A stretch of 64,000 nucleotides of DNA, from the NCBI GenBank assembly GCA_020025475.1, contig JAHHSA010000001.1, forward strand, positions 1-64,000. Reading direction: 5' to 3'. This stretch comes from Oscillibacter sp. GTDB lineage: Bacteria; Bacillota; Clostridia; Oscillospirales; Oscillospiraceae. This document shows, one piece after another, positions 1-8,155 of this stretch (the stretch's first letter is position 1; each line of letters opens with the position of its first letter). The notes beneath the pieces are model-generated. The model did no database searches and was not told the DNA's origin. It saw only the letters and a program-made list of their open reading frames with translations. A program made the position numbers and the translations under genes.

Positions 1-2439
1 GGTCAGGGACTCGGCTTTGGCGGTGGGGTCCATCAGCAAAATGTTATTGATATCACCGGTGTATTCATGCCAGGTGTCTTCCACAATCTCGCTGACTGCA
101 TCCTTTGCGGTTTTCACGCCGCCGGCAGCGTCCGTGGTGTTGGCTGTGCGGCGGAGAGTTTCAGCCAGATGTTCCAGACTTTTTTTCGTACCGGCATCCA
201 GCTGCTCACCGGAGTTCTGGGCCAGGGAGCGGAAGGAGGTCAGAAAGGCGTGGGTGTCATCCACGGAAATCACCATGTCGGAAATCAGCGTTTTGGTGTC
301 CTGAATGGTCTCCCGGAGACCAGGGACCTGATCGTTGATGGTGCTGTTCAGATGATCCAGTTCCTCCAGAATGGTATCCAGGCGCTTGAGCATATCCCGC
401 CCTGCATCGCCGATGCCGTCCAGACTGCCCAGGGCGGCGCTGAGATTCTTGATGGTGCTCTTCAGACTTCCGGTGAGACCATTTTCTCCCAGGTGGTCCA
501 GCAGCACTGCCAGCTTTTGCAGGAGACCTGCCACAGGCTCCATTGCTGTGGCGAGATCGTGGTCACTTTTCAGCGCAGTCAGTATTTTTGCGTTTTCCTC
601 ATACTGCTTGCGCGTTTGGGGATCGGTCAGCACCTTGCCGATCGCTGCGTTTTGCTGTTCCGGACTGAGATCGGAGCGATCGTTGATGGCCTTCGCTTCG
701 CTGAGCATCTGCAGGGCCACATAAAACTGCACCTGGCTCATAGGGCTTTCTATGGTACCTGCAGTGGCTGCACAGTAGGCCTTTTCCATCATTTTGCCGG
801 AGGTATAGGCGGCTTTGATCTGGTCTGAGGGCTGTCCCATGGCAGCGGCAATGCCGGTGAGTACCAGCTTTGTAGCGTCCTCTACAGAGGTTCCCGCCAT
901 GACCATCGCCTGAATTTTTGAATCGGCAGAGGCAATCAGCTGTTGCAGCTCGGCCTGTTTGGCAGCCGCGGTTTCAGGGGTGGCGCTGCCGCTGGCAATC
1001 AGGGCCGCCTGCTGAAAGGCGGGGTAGGAGATCATGCCGTGTTCATCCTTGGTGAGGAAGGCCCAAGCGGTCTGCATGGGCTTCCCGGCGGCAAGTTTAT
1101 TCTTGAGATCCTTTACGTTGCTGCCGTTGACGGTGATGTGCTGCTTGATTGTGTCATCCTGATCCAGCTTTTGGTCCAGTGCGCCCACCAGTCCGCCGTT
1201 GATCTGAATGTCCATTGATTTGATGGCACCCTTTGTTTTCTCAACAGCGGCCTTCAGCGCCGCAAGATCCTTGCCCAGCTGGTCCAAATTCTTGTGAAGG
1301 TCCCCATTGCTGGTTTTGATGTTGCGAAGGTCTGCCTGTACATTTCGAATGCAGCGATCCAGGTCCTTGAGATTGCCCTGCAGGCGAACTGCAGCATCAT
1401 TGACATCGTCCAGTGATTCGGTGACATCCGTGACGGCATCATCGGTGTTTTCCAGATGCCCAGGCAGGGTGTTCAGGGAGCCGTTCAGCTTTTTGAGGTC
1501 GTCCAGCACCTTGTCCCCATCTGCGTAGAGCTGATCCTTTCCGTTGGAGATGGTATCCCGTGCCTCGTTCAGCTCGTCCAGGCCGTTGGCGGTTTCCCGC
1601 AAGCTGCTGCCCATCGCAGAGAAGGAGCTGAGCAGGGTATCCAGACTGCCGGAGAGCTTGCGGTAATCCTCCTCCAGCTCATCCTTTCTCTGACTCAGCT
1701 TGGAGATCTCCTCCAGCTGCCCCAGTGTGGCAGGAGCCATCAGTAAGGTCAGACCGCCAAAGGAGAATTCATCGGCACCTACCCGAATTACGCGGTGGCA
1801 GGTCTCGCCGGGAAGTACAGCAAACAGCACCACACGAAGATTGCCAATCAGCTGTACCTGGGCACCTTCTGCCTCCAGTGAAAGAATGTCATCCTGATTG
1901 AACATGGCAGTGGCTTCCAGGGTGTAGTTGTTCCGGGCATATGCACTGGCGTTTTCGTTGGGAACGGCATCCATGATGATCTCCACAACGCCGGTTTTTC
2001 CGGCCAGTTCCTCTGCGGGAGTGGGTACGCCGTTCAGCGTGTAAGAGACGGAAATGGTCCAGGGCAAGGCCTCAAAGGGGGCTGCAGTTTTGCCTTCAAA
2101 ATAGAAGTGGGCAGGGGCATCCTTTTCGTTGAACGCAAAGGTTGGGCCGCCATCCTGAGAGACAGGCGCCGTGCCGTCCGTCAGATTGATGACCTCGTCA
2201 TACGTGCCATGGTCTTGCAGAGAGGATGCGCCGTTTAGGGTGTAACTCTTTACAACGCTGCCATTTATCAGATTTCCATAGTAGTCCAAAGTTGCGTAAT
2301 AGGCTTCGTCATAACTGGGGGTTACATGATTTCCAATCACACCAGATGCAGATGCCGGAAGCGCACAACCACCAATCGTTGTCGACGCAAGCGCCAACGC
2401 AAGAACCTGTTTTCCAACTGAGTGATGATTTCGATTCAT
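1..2439 (-). CDS. YhgE/Pip-like coiled-coil envelope protein, N-terminal part (runs off the window)
   Basis: The frame is open from ATG at 2439 to the window edge (813 codons, no stop). It starts with an export signal; IGGC at residues 22-25 could be a lipobox, or signal peptidase could cut after ALPASA. A beta-rich domain of about 200 residues follows, then long heptad-like helices rich in Leu, Asp and Lys (SKLSQRKDELEEDYRKLSGS and similar, repeated LxxLxxxL patterns). This layout matches large YhgE/Pip or 'X-X-X-Leu-X-X-Gly heptad' proteins of Firmicutes, which usually end in membrane segments that would lie outside the window. It is divergent from a TetR regulator. RBS ggagggg and a consensus promoter support the start. 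The family assignment is by architecture; the exact function is unknown to me. Confidence 0.7.
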   Translation of the reverse strand, partial: MNRNHHSVGKQVLALALASTTIGGCALPASASGVIGNHVTPSYDEAYYATLDYYGNLINGSVVKSYTLNGASSLQDHGTYDEVINLTDGTAPVSQDGGPTFAFNEKDAPAHFYFEGKTAAPFEALPWTISVSYTLNGVPTPAEELAGKTGVVEIIMDAVPNENASAYARNNYTLEATAMFNQDDILSLEAEGAQVQLIGNLRVVLFAVLPGETCHRVIRVGADEFSFGGLTLLMAPATLGQLEEISKLSQRKDELEEDYRKLSGSLDTLLSSFSAMGSSLRETANGLDELNEARDTISNGKDQLYADGDKVLDDLKKLNGSLNTLPGHLENTDDAVTDVTESLDDVNDAAVRLQGNLKDLDRCIRNVQADLRNIKTSNGDLHKNLDQLGKDLAALKAAVEKTKGAIKSMDIQINGGLVGALDQKLDQDDTIKQHITVNGSNVKDLKNKLAAGKPMQTAWAFLTKDEHGMISYPAFQQAALIASGSATPETAAAKQAELQQLIASADSKIQAMVMAGTSVEDATKLVLTGIAAAMGQPSDQIKAAYTSGKMMEKAYCAATAGTIESPMSQVQFYVALQMLSEAKAINDRSDLSPEQQNAAIGKVLTDPQTRKQYEENAKILTALKSDHDLATAMEPVAGLLQKLAVLLDHLGENGLTGSLKSTIKNLSAALGSLDGIGDAGRDMLKRLDTILEELDHLNSTINDQVPGLRETIQDTKTLISDMVISVDDTHAFLTSFRSLAQNSGEQLDAGTKKSLEHLAETLRRTANTTDAAGGVKTAKDAVSEIVEDTWHEYTGDINNILLMDPTAKAESLT

Positions 2440-2507
2440 CAGATTCCCCTCCAATTTTATAGACAAATGTTGATTAAAATAATTTGTTGCTTTTCATATT
2501 CGCGATG

Positions 2508-2536
2508 ATTATAATAACTAAGGATAAATTGGTCAA
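2508..2536 (-). promoter_or_regulatory. sigma-A promoter of the coiled-coil envelope gene
   Basis: On the minus strand, -35 TTGACC (2536-2531), 17-nt spacer, -10 TATAAT (2513-2508). It lies about 70 nt upstream of the ATG at 2439. Confidence 0.75.
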
Positions 2537-2552
2537 TGGACAAATCTGCGAA

Positions 2553-2573
2553 AATGACTAATATTCAGTCATT
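2553..2573. promoter_or_regulatory. Candidate TetR operator between divergent genes
   Basis: Perfect inverted repeat AATGACT-N7-AGTCATT. It sits in the divergent intergenic region, upstream of the -35 of the envelope gene and just ahead of the TetR gene, a usual place for an autoregulatory TetR operator. Binding is inferred. Confidence 0.45.
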
Positions 2574-2615
2574 CCAGAGAAATCATCTAAAGAAAAAACA
2601 TTGAGGAGTGGGATT

Positions 2616-3197
2616 GTGGAGAAAAAACCTGGGGATCGCCGGGTCAGAAGGACGCAACGGCTTTTGAAGGCAAGCCTGCTGGAACTGATGAAGGAGAAGC
2701 CTTTTTCCAGCATTACTGTCGCAGATATTGCAGAAAAAGCGGATGTGAATCGAGCCACATTCTATCTGCACTTTTCCAATCCTGCCCATTTGCTGCAAAG
2801 CATCGGGGATGATTTATTGGAAAAACTTCAGGAACTCTTTGATGAACATCAGGACGAGCTGGTTGGCAGCGAGAGCATCCGGCCTGTGTTGGAACCGGTT
2901 CTTGATTTTGTGATTGCGTTTCAGGGGCTTTGTACGCTGCTGTTCGACCATGCGCAGGAAAGTCAATTCCCGGAAAAGCTTCTGGTGCTGATACAGGAGA
3001 ACGGAGCCAAACTTGTGAAGGCCCTGCCGGAGATGCATCTGGTAGAGGAAGCGCCGTATCTGGTTGCTTTTTTGGCGTATGGTGTAAACGGTATCCTCCA
3101 AACATGGGTGCGCTGTGGCATGGAAGTGTCAAAGGAGGGGCTTCTGGAAGCAGCAGAGCGGATGACGGATGGCGTACTATCTCAATATCAGATATGA
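2616..3197 (+). CDS. TetR/AcrR family transcriptional regulator
   Basis: 193 residues. The N-terminal helix-turn-helix is typical of TetR proteins (RTQRLLKASLLELM, then SITVADIAEKADVNRATFYL, then HF). The C-terminal part resembles the DhaS-like TetR_C domain, often seen in regulators beside YhgE/Pip genes. GTG at 2616 is chosen because gaggag at 2603-2608 sits 7 nt upstream; a TTG at 2601 lies before that RBS and is unlikely. It probably represses itself and the divergent coiled-coil gene; the ligand is unknown. A perfect terminator hairpin follows. Confidence 0.85.
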   Translation: MEKKPGDRRVRRTQRLLKASLLELMKEKPFSSITVADIAEKADVNRATFYLHFSNPAHLLQSIGDDLLEKLQELFDEHQDELVGSESIRPVLEPVLDFVIAFQGLCTLLFDHAQESQFPEKLLVLIQENGAKLVKALPEMHLVEEAPYLVAFLAYGVNGILQTWVRCGMEVSKEGLLEAAERMTDGVLSQYQI

Positions 3198-3232
3198 AAC
3201 AGGACAACCTGCAAGAATGCGTATTATGGGGC

Positions 3233-3275
3233 AAAATGATCCGGCTGCCAGAAGGCAGCCGGATCATTTTTGAGA
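3233..3275 (+). terminator. Rho-independent terminator of the TetR gene
   Basis: 17-bp perfect stem (3233-3249 with 3254-3270), loop agaa, and a T-run continuing from the right arm. The flanking A- and T-runs could let it work in both directions. Confidence 0.85.
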
Positions 3276-3377
3276 GAAAATAGCGGCGGAAATCGGCGGA
3301 TTCATGCAGACAGATGGGAGAATTGGCCGCTGATTTCCAGCCGCTGCATCATGAAGAGCGGGAATAGGGCGCTTGTC

Positions 3378-3406
3378 TTGACAGTGTCTCCGAGACGCCC
3401 TAAAAT
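3378..3406 (+). promoter_or_regulatory. sigma-A promoter of the M20 dipeptidase
   Basis: TTGACA (3378-3383), 17-nt spacer, TAAAAT (3401-3406). The spacer contains a short palindrome, GTCTC-C-GAGAC. Confidence 0.7.
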
Positions 3407-3498
3407 GAAATTGTCATTTTTCCCCTTTGGAAGAAAGGCAGACATGGCGGAGAGGATGCCCCCACCATGCTTTGAATATGAAAAAGGCGGGATAAAAC

Positions 3499-4887
3499 AT
3501 GAATTCACTGACTCAGGCTCAGAAACAGACCCTTCTTGACAACTTTCGAAACATAAAGCCGGCAATGCTGGCAGGTATTCAGCAGAATTTGCGGATTTGC
3601 AGCGAAAAGGGAGATGCCACTCCGGATGCTCCGTTTGGGCCGGGCCCCAAGGCGGCACTGCTGGATGCCTTGGAGCAGGCTGAAAAACTTGGATTCCGCA
3701 CCTGCAATATCGATGACAAAATTGGTTATGCAGAGATTGGTTCCGGCGCTGAAATGGTGGCTGTTCTGGGCCATCTGGATGTTGTCCCCGCCGGGGACGG
3801 CTGGGAGAGCGAGCCCTATGGCGCAGAGTGCAGAGACGGCGTACTCTATGGCCGTGGCTCTCTGGATGACAAAGGGCCTACCGTGGGTGCGCTGTATGCG
3901 ATGAAGGCAATTGCTGACAGCGGGATTCCTCTCAAGCGCCGTATTCGTGTCATCATGGGAACGGATGAGGAGTGCGGCTCCGCCTGCGTGGCCCACTATC
4001 TGAAAACCAGGCAGGAGATGCCAGTGGCTGGGTTCACACCTGACGCAGATTTCCCGGCCATTTTCTGCGAGAAGGGAATTTTGCGGTTTGAGATTGGCTG
4101 TGAGATTCCGGCAGAGGGCCAGGATATTCAACTGGAAGGCGGTGTTGCGTCCAACGTGGTGATGCCAAGTCTCTCTCTGACCCTCCCTGCGTCTTGCGCA
4201 CTGCCTCTCCGGGCGGGCTCAGACGTTGAGATCCAGCAGGATTCCCATACGGTCCGGTATCAGTTTACGGGCAAAAGTGCCCATGCCAGTACACCGGAGC
4301 TGGGCATCAATGCCGGGTATCTGGCAGCAAACTTCTTTCAGGATACCCGGCTCTCTCAAGACATTGACCAGATGTTTGCGTTCATCCGGGAGAAGCTGCA
4401 CGACGAGACAAACGGCAAATCGCTGGGCATTGCCTATCGGGACGGGGATACTGGCTCACTGACGCTCAGCATGGGCTGTGTGTACCGGAGAGATAACATG
4501 AGATGCCTGACCCTGGATCTTCGGTATCCGCCTGCCTGTGATGCAGAGAAGATCGAACAGGCCATCCGGGAGAGCGCACGGCCATATGGCCTGAAAATCC
4601 TTTCCAGGAAGCAGGCGGAGCCGCTCTATATCCCCAAGGACTCCGCCCTGATCCAGACGCTGATGGGCGTCTACCGGGATGTGACGGGGGATCAGGCAGA
4701 ACCTATCGCCATCGGCGGTGGTACCTACGCCAAGGCATTCCCCAATATGGTGGCCTTCGGACCGCTGTTCCCCGGTGAGAAGGATGTCATCCACCAGCCC
4801 AACGAGTGTGTGGAGGTGGAGAAGCTGCTCAAGTCTGTTGAGATCAGTATGCTTGCCATGACAGAGCTTGCCAACGGCCAGATCTAA
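3499..4887 (+). CDS. M20 family dipeptidase (Sapep/PepV type)
   Basis: 462 residues, normal length for the PepV/Sapep branch of M20 metallopeptidases, which cleave dipeptides and Xaa-His-type substrates in the cytoplasm. Metal and catalytic motifs are visible: GHLDVVPAGDGW (H92, D94), GRGSLDDKGP (D123), TDEECGS (E157/E158), TPDADFP (D183), and a late histidine in KDVIHQPNE. A lid or dimerisation domain lies between about 200 and 330. It is a single-gene unit with its own promoter and a strong terminator. Exact substrate cannot be read from sequence. Confidence 0.9.
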   Translation: MNSLTQAQKQTLLDNFRNIKPAMLAGIQQNLRICSEKGDATPDAPFGPGPKAALLDALEQAEKLGFRTCNIDDKIGYAEIGSGAEMVAVLGHLDVVPAGDGWESEPYGAECRDGVLYGRGSLDDKGPTVGALYAMKAIADSGIPLKRRIRVIMGTDEECGSACVAHYLKTRQEMPVAGFTPDADFPAIFCEKGILRFEIGCEIPAEGQDIQLEGGVASNVVMPSLSLTLPASCALPLRAGSDVEIQQDSHTVRYQFTGKSAHASTPELGINAGYLAANFFQDTRLSQDIDQMFAFIREKLHDETNGKSLGIAYRDGDTGSLTLSMGCVYRRDNMRCLTLDLRYPPACDAEKIEQAIRESARPYGLKILSRKQAEPLYIPKDSALIQTLMGVYRDVTGDQAEPIAIGGGTYAKAFPNMVAFGPLFPGEKDVIHQPNECVEVEKLLKSVEISMLAMTELANGQI

Positions 4888-4906
4888 TCGGACGTTGGCA
4901 CAACAA

Positions 4907-4950
4907 AAATGGGTCCGCAGAGAATCAATTCTCTGCGGACCCATTTCCAT
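4907..4950 (+). terminator. Rho-independent terminator of the M20 dipeptidase
   Basis: 18-bp stem (4907-4924 with 4929-4946), loop tcaa, flanked by A-rich and T-rich sides. Confidence 0.85.
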
Positions 4951-5106
4951 TTAGCATAGATATGGCGTCATTAGTGCATGGTAAAACTCGGAGGGCTTTG
5001 GCTGACGCCGCTCCGTTTAAAATTCCATATTGCCCGAGCAGTGTGTTTTTGCTGTCCGTATCATATGGGACAGTTCAAACAGGGACTGCTGTGTTTGTAC
5101 AGTTTA

Positions 5107-5991
5107 TTAAGCACGCTCAATCCATCGGAGATCGTATGGTTCAAAGACTACATTTGCATAGGCATCCACGTCCAGGGGGGTACCGTCCCAGTCGCTGTGG
5201 ATATCACCATTCTGCTTAATGAGAATATCATACAGAATATCATAGGTTACGCCGTCGGCAGGGTCCTTCTCCACGATGGTGGAATAGGGCAGGGTCTTGT
5301 GGTAGGTGAGCTCCATGCCCTTGTAATCAAAGTGGAAGCCGCAGCGCATCCGGCAGCCATCCAAACCGGTGTAGGGAGCAATCTCCTTCAGGTCGTGCAG
5401 GATCCGGTCGTCTTCCTGATCATAGAGGTTGTCAGGCGTGGTTGCGGTATAGTCGAAGCGGAACTGAATAGAAGCGTTATCCACTTTCAGGAAGCGCTCC
5501 AGATAGGGAACCAGGCCGTCTGCGGGGTAGTGCTTATAGAGCACACAGTTGACCCGGAAACGAACCGGCAGACGAGCCAGCAGGCTGTCATTGGATTCCA
5601 CCACATAGCGCTGCATATGGCGGGAGACATTAATGCAGGTAATCTTCTCCTTGTTCTTCTCTACAAAGGCCAGAATGTCGTCTTCTGTCTGGTTTTCAGA
5701 GACAGGGAGGGTTGTGTTGATGTATACCTTGTGGGTGGTGGGGATCTCGTCCAGCATGATCTGCAGGGTCTCAAGATCGGCAAAAGGTTCACCACCAGTG
5801 AAAACGAAGTCACATTCGGGAGTGATGGCGTGCATACGCCGAATGCTCTCGCAGATCTTATCGGCAGAGAAGCCGGTCAGGTCTGCGTATTCTCCTTTAT
5901 TGATGCAGAAGGGGCAGTGATTATTACAGTCGTAGGGAACAAAAATCGTAACGGTTGCGCCGCCCGCTCGCGTCTTGTAGGGGTGTTTCAT
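5107..5991 (-). CDS. Radical SAM protein of unknown substrate
   Basis: 294 residues. The radical SAM 4Fe-4S motif CNNHCPFC lies about residues 22-29, followed by the glycine-rich FTGGEPFAD that contacts SAM. No clear SPASM or other auxiliary cluster domain is present, though GCRMRCGF near residue 215 has two cysteines. ATG at 5991 is chosen because a consensus promoter at 6106-6078 places the transcript start near 6071, excluding the longer in-frame start at 6096. It has no operon partner; function is not predictable beyond radical SAM chemistry. Confidence 0.85.
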   Translation of the reverse strand: MKHPYKTRAGGATVTIFVPYDCNNHCPFCINKGEYADLTGFSADKICESIRRMHAITPECDFVFTGGEPFADLETLQIMLDEIPTTHKVYINTTLPVSENQTEDDILAFVEKNKEKITCINVSRHMQRYVVESNDSLLARLPVRFRVNCVLYKHYPADGLVPYLERFLKVDNASIQFRFDYTATTPDNLYDQEDDRILHDLKEIAPYTGLDGCRMRCGFHFDYKGMELTYHKTLPYSTIVEKDPADGVTYDILYDILIKQNGDIHSDWDGTPLDVDAYANVVFEPYDLRWIERA

Positions 5992-6340
5992 AGTTATCCA
6001 TCGGCCTTTCATTGATGTGGGACACAATGCACACGAACATGGTATGCGCCATTTCAGAGTTTCATGTGCACCAAAACATTCTAATGGATTTTGCATCGAA
6101 GGTCAAGCCTATTTCGGCATTTTGACATAAATGAGGCCATAGAATCTGACATTTTTCAGAAAAACACAAAAAAGCTAATATACTTCTGTTTTATTTTGCG
6201 CATATACGGAGGGAGAACAGCGGCAGCAGGACCCTGTACACAGCAATGGAATGATGATATACTTGGGTTCATCTCATAGGACCCCTGTGGACGGAAGGTG
6301 GAAAAAACCTCCTTGTTTGCAGGGAAAGGAGGTAAAAACC
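5992..6340. other. Divergent intergenic region, radical SAM / FHA-SEDS
   Basis: About 350 bases holding the minus-strand promoter and an AT-rich stretch near 6121-6200. I could not fix a convincing sigma-A promoter for the plus-strand gene. Two in-frame ATGs near 6251 lack an RBS. No other gene is supported. Confidence 0.5.
6078..6106 (-). promoter_or_regulatory. sigma-A promoter of the radical SAM gene
   Basis: On the minus strand, TTGACC (6106-6101), 17-nt spacer, TAGAAT (6083-6078). The leader to the ATG is about 80 nt. Confidence 0.7.
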
Positions 6341-8155
6341 ATGGATTTTATTCTCTTACCGCTGCAAACAGCACTCGACCAGGTGACGGCTCTGCTGACG
6401 CTGCACCCCATGCTGGGCGTGTGGTATACGGCATTTATTCGATTTCTGTTTCCGGTGTTGGCATTTTTGATTCTGGGACGGGCAATCCGCTCTCTGCTCA
6501 CCATTCCCCATACACCGGAGACCTGGGGGCAGCTGAGCCTGCCAAACGGTACACCAGTGCCTCTGACTCACTGGGAGAACATTCTGGGGCGCGGAAAGAA
6601 TGCGGATGTTTTTTTGAACTATCCCAGCATCTCACGACAGCATGCAGCCCTGTGCCGGGATGCCCATGACCAGTGGACGGTTTACGACCTGGACTCCAAG
6701 GGCGGCACGGCAGTCAACGGGCAGAAGGTAGAGACCTCCGCACCGGTGAAGCTGGGGGATACCATTACTCTGGGTGGCGTGCAGCTGATTTTCCTGCCCC
6801 AGACGGTCACAGAGCGGGAGTCTCTGGATGCGAAGCGGCGGGCGGAGCGACCGGCCGCCATGTGGCCCTCTTTCTTGTGGCTGACGCTCTTTCAGGTGCT
6901 GTGCTGTCTACAGCTGATTGTTGCCAAGGGGGAGGAGGCATCTGTCTGGATTCCGCTGGCTTTCCTGGGCCTCATTGCGGTGATGTGGCTCTATGCCGGC
7001 ATCCTGCGGGCCAGCCACTGCATTGGCTTTGAGCTGGAGACCATTGCCTTTTTCCTCTGTACCCTGTCTCTGGCCGTAACGGCATCCAGCGCCGCTGCAA
7101 GCCTTTTCAAACAATTCTTTGCCATTGTTCTGGGCATTGGGCTGTTTGTGATACTGGGCCTCTTTCTGAGAAACTTGGATCGGGTCCAGAAAAATCGCTG
7201 GCTCATGGCGGCGGGGGCTATCGGTCTGCTTGGCCTTACACTGGTGTTTGGCTCCCGAAAGTTCGGAGCCGTCAACTGGATCGCCATTGGCGGCCTTTCC
7301 TTTCAGCCCTCCGAGATTGCCAAGATTTGTTACATCTTTGCCGGCTCCGCCACATTGGAGCGACTGTTCCGCAAGCGGAATCTGACCCTGTTCATTGTGC
7401 TGACAGGCATCTGCATCGGCCTACTGGGGATCATGAGTGACTTCGGCACGGCAGCCATCTTCTTCGTGACGTTCCTGGTGATCGCCTATCTCCGATCTGG
7501 AGACTTTGCCACGCTGTCGCTGATCTGTGGCGGGGCTGTGTTCGGAGCAGGTATCATTCTGAAATTCAAACCCTATATTTTAGATCGGTTTGCCACCTGG
7601 GGGCATGCCTGGGAGGCCGCTTCCACCACTGGCTATCAGCAGACGCGCACGATGTCCGCGGCGGCTTCGGGCGGCCTGCTGGGCATGGGCGGCGGCAACG
7701 GCTGGCTGCGGCGGGTAGCGGCAGCAGATACGGATCTGGTATTCGGAATGCTCTGCGAGGAATGGGGCTTACTGATCGCTGCACTGGCGGTGGCGGCTAT
7801 CATCACGCTGGCCTTTTTTGCGGCCCGGGCAATGCGGGTGGGACGTTCCAGCTTCTATACCATTGCCGCCTGCGCGGCGGGATCACTGTTGGTATTCCAG
7901 ACTTGTCTCAATGTATTCGGCGCAGTGGATCTGCTTCCGCTGACTGGTGTCACGTTTCCGTTTGTCTCCAACGGCGGTTCTGCCATGATGTCCGCCTGGG
8001 GGCTGCTGGCCTATTTGAAAGCCATGGATACCCGCGAGAATGCCAGTTTTGCGATCCGCCGAGGTTCGCAGAGGCGGCTGACAGAAGAGGCCCGTCAACG
8101 GACAGAGCCGGTTGGCGATCCGTTCAGAGAGGAGGCAGACCATGAAGAAAATTGA
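6341..8155 (+). CDS. FHA domain-SEDS (FtsW/RodA/SpoVE family) fusion, peptidoglycan glycosyltransferase
   Basis: 604 residues. One membrane segment (about 30-50) precedes a complete FHA domain at 75-153 with the phosphothreonine-binding pattern GRG (83-85), SRQHA (98-102), DLDSKGGTAVNG. A SEDS domain with about nine membrane segments follows (175-560), showing FQPSEIAK (321-328), DTDLVFGMLCEEWG (463-476) and GVTFPFVSNGGSAM (536-549). SEDS proteins polymerise lipid II; the FHA domain suggests control by Ser/Thr kinase signalling. ATG at 6341 has a perfect aaaggagg RBS; upstream in-frame starts do not. The 3' end overlaps the PBP gene by 14 nt, so the two are probably partners. Confidence 0.92.
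   Translation: MDFILLPLQTALDQVTALLTLHPMLGVWYTAFIRFLFPVLAFLILGRAIRSLLTIPHTPETWGQLSLPNGTPVPLTHWENILGRGKNADVFLNYPSISRQHAALCRDAHDQWTVYDLDSKGGTAVNGQKVETSAPVKLGDTITLGGVQLIFLPQTVTERESLDAKRRAERPAAMWPSFLWLTLFQVLCCLQLIVAKGEEASVWIPLAFLGLIAVMWLYAGILRASHCIGFELETIAFFLCTLSLAVTASSAAASLFKQFFAIVLGIGLFVILGLFLRNLDRVQKNRWLMAAGAIGLLGLTLVFGSRKFGAVNWIAIGGLSFQPSEIAKICYIFAGSATLERLFRKRNLTLFIVLTGICIGLLGIMSDFGTAAIFFVTFLVIAYLRSGDFATLSLICGGAVFGAGIILKFKPYILDRFATWGHAWEAASTTGYQQTRTMSAAASGGLLGMGGGNGWLRRVAAADTDLVFGMLCEEWGLLIAALAVAAIITLAFFAARAMRVGRSSFYTIAACAAGSLLVFQTCLNVFGAVDLLPLTGVTFPFVSNGGSAMMSAWGLLAYLKAMDTRENASFAIRRGSQRRLTEEARQRTEPVGDPFREEADHEEN

Larger units (their letters stand above)
3198..3498. other. Intergenic region, TetR gene to dipeptidase
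   Basis: About 300 bases without a supportable gene. It holds the TetR terminator and one sigma-A promoter. I see nothing else coding in it. Confidence 0.6.

Noticed and set aside
67..828. Plus-strand frame inside the coiled-coil envelope gene
   Set aside because: The minus-strand frame is continuous for 813 codons with signal sequence, promoter and RBS; the plus frame has none.
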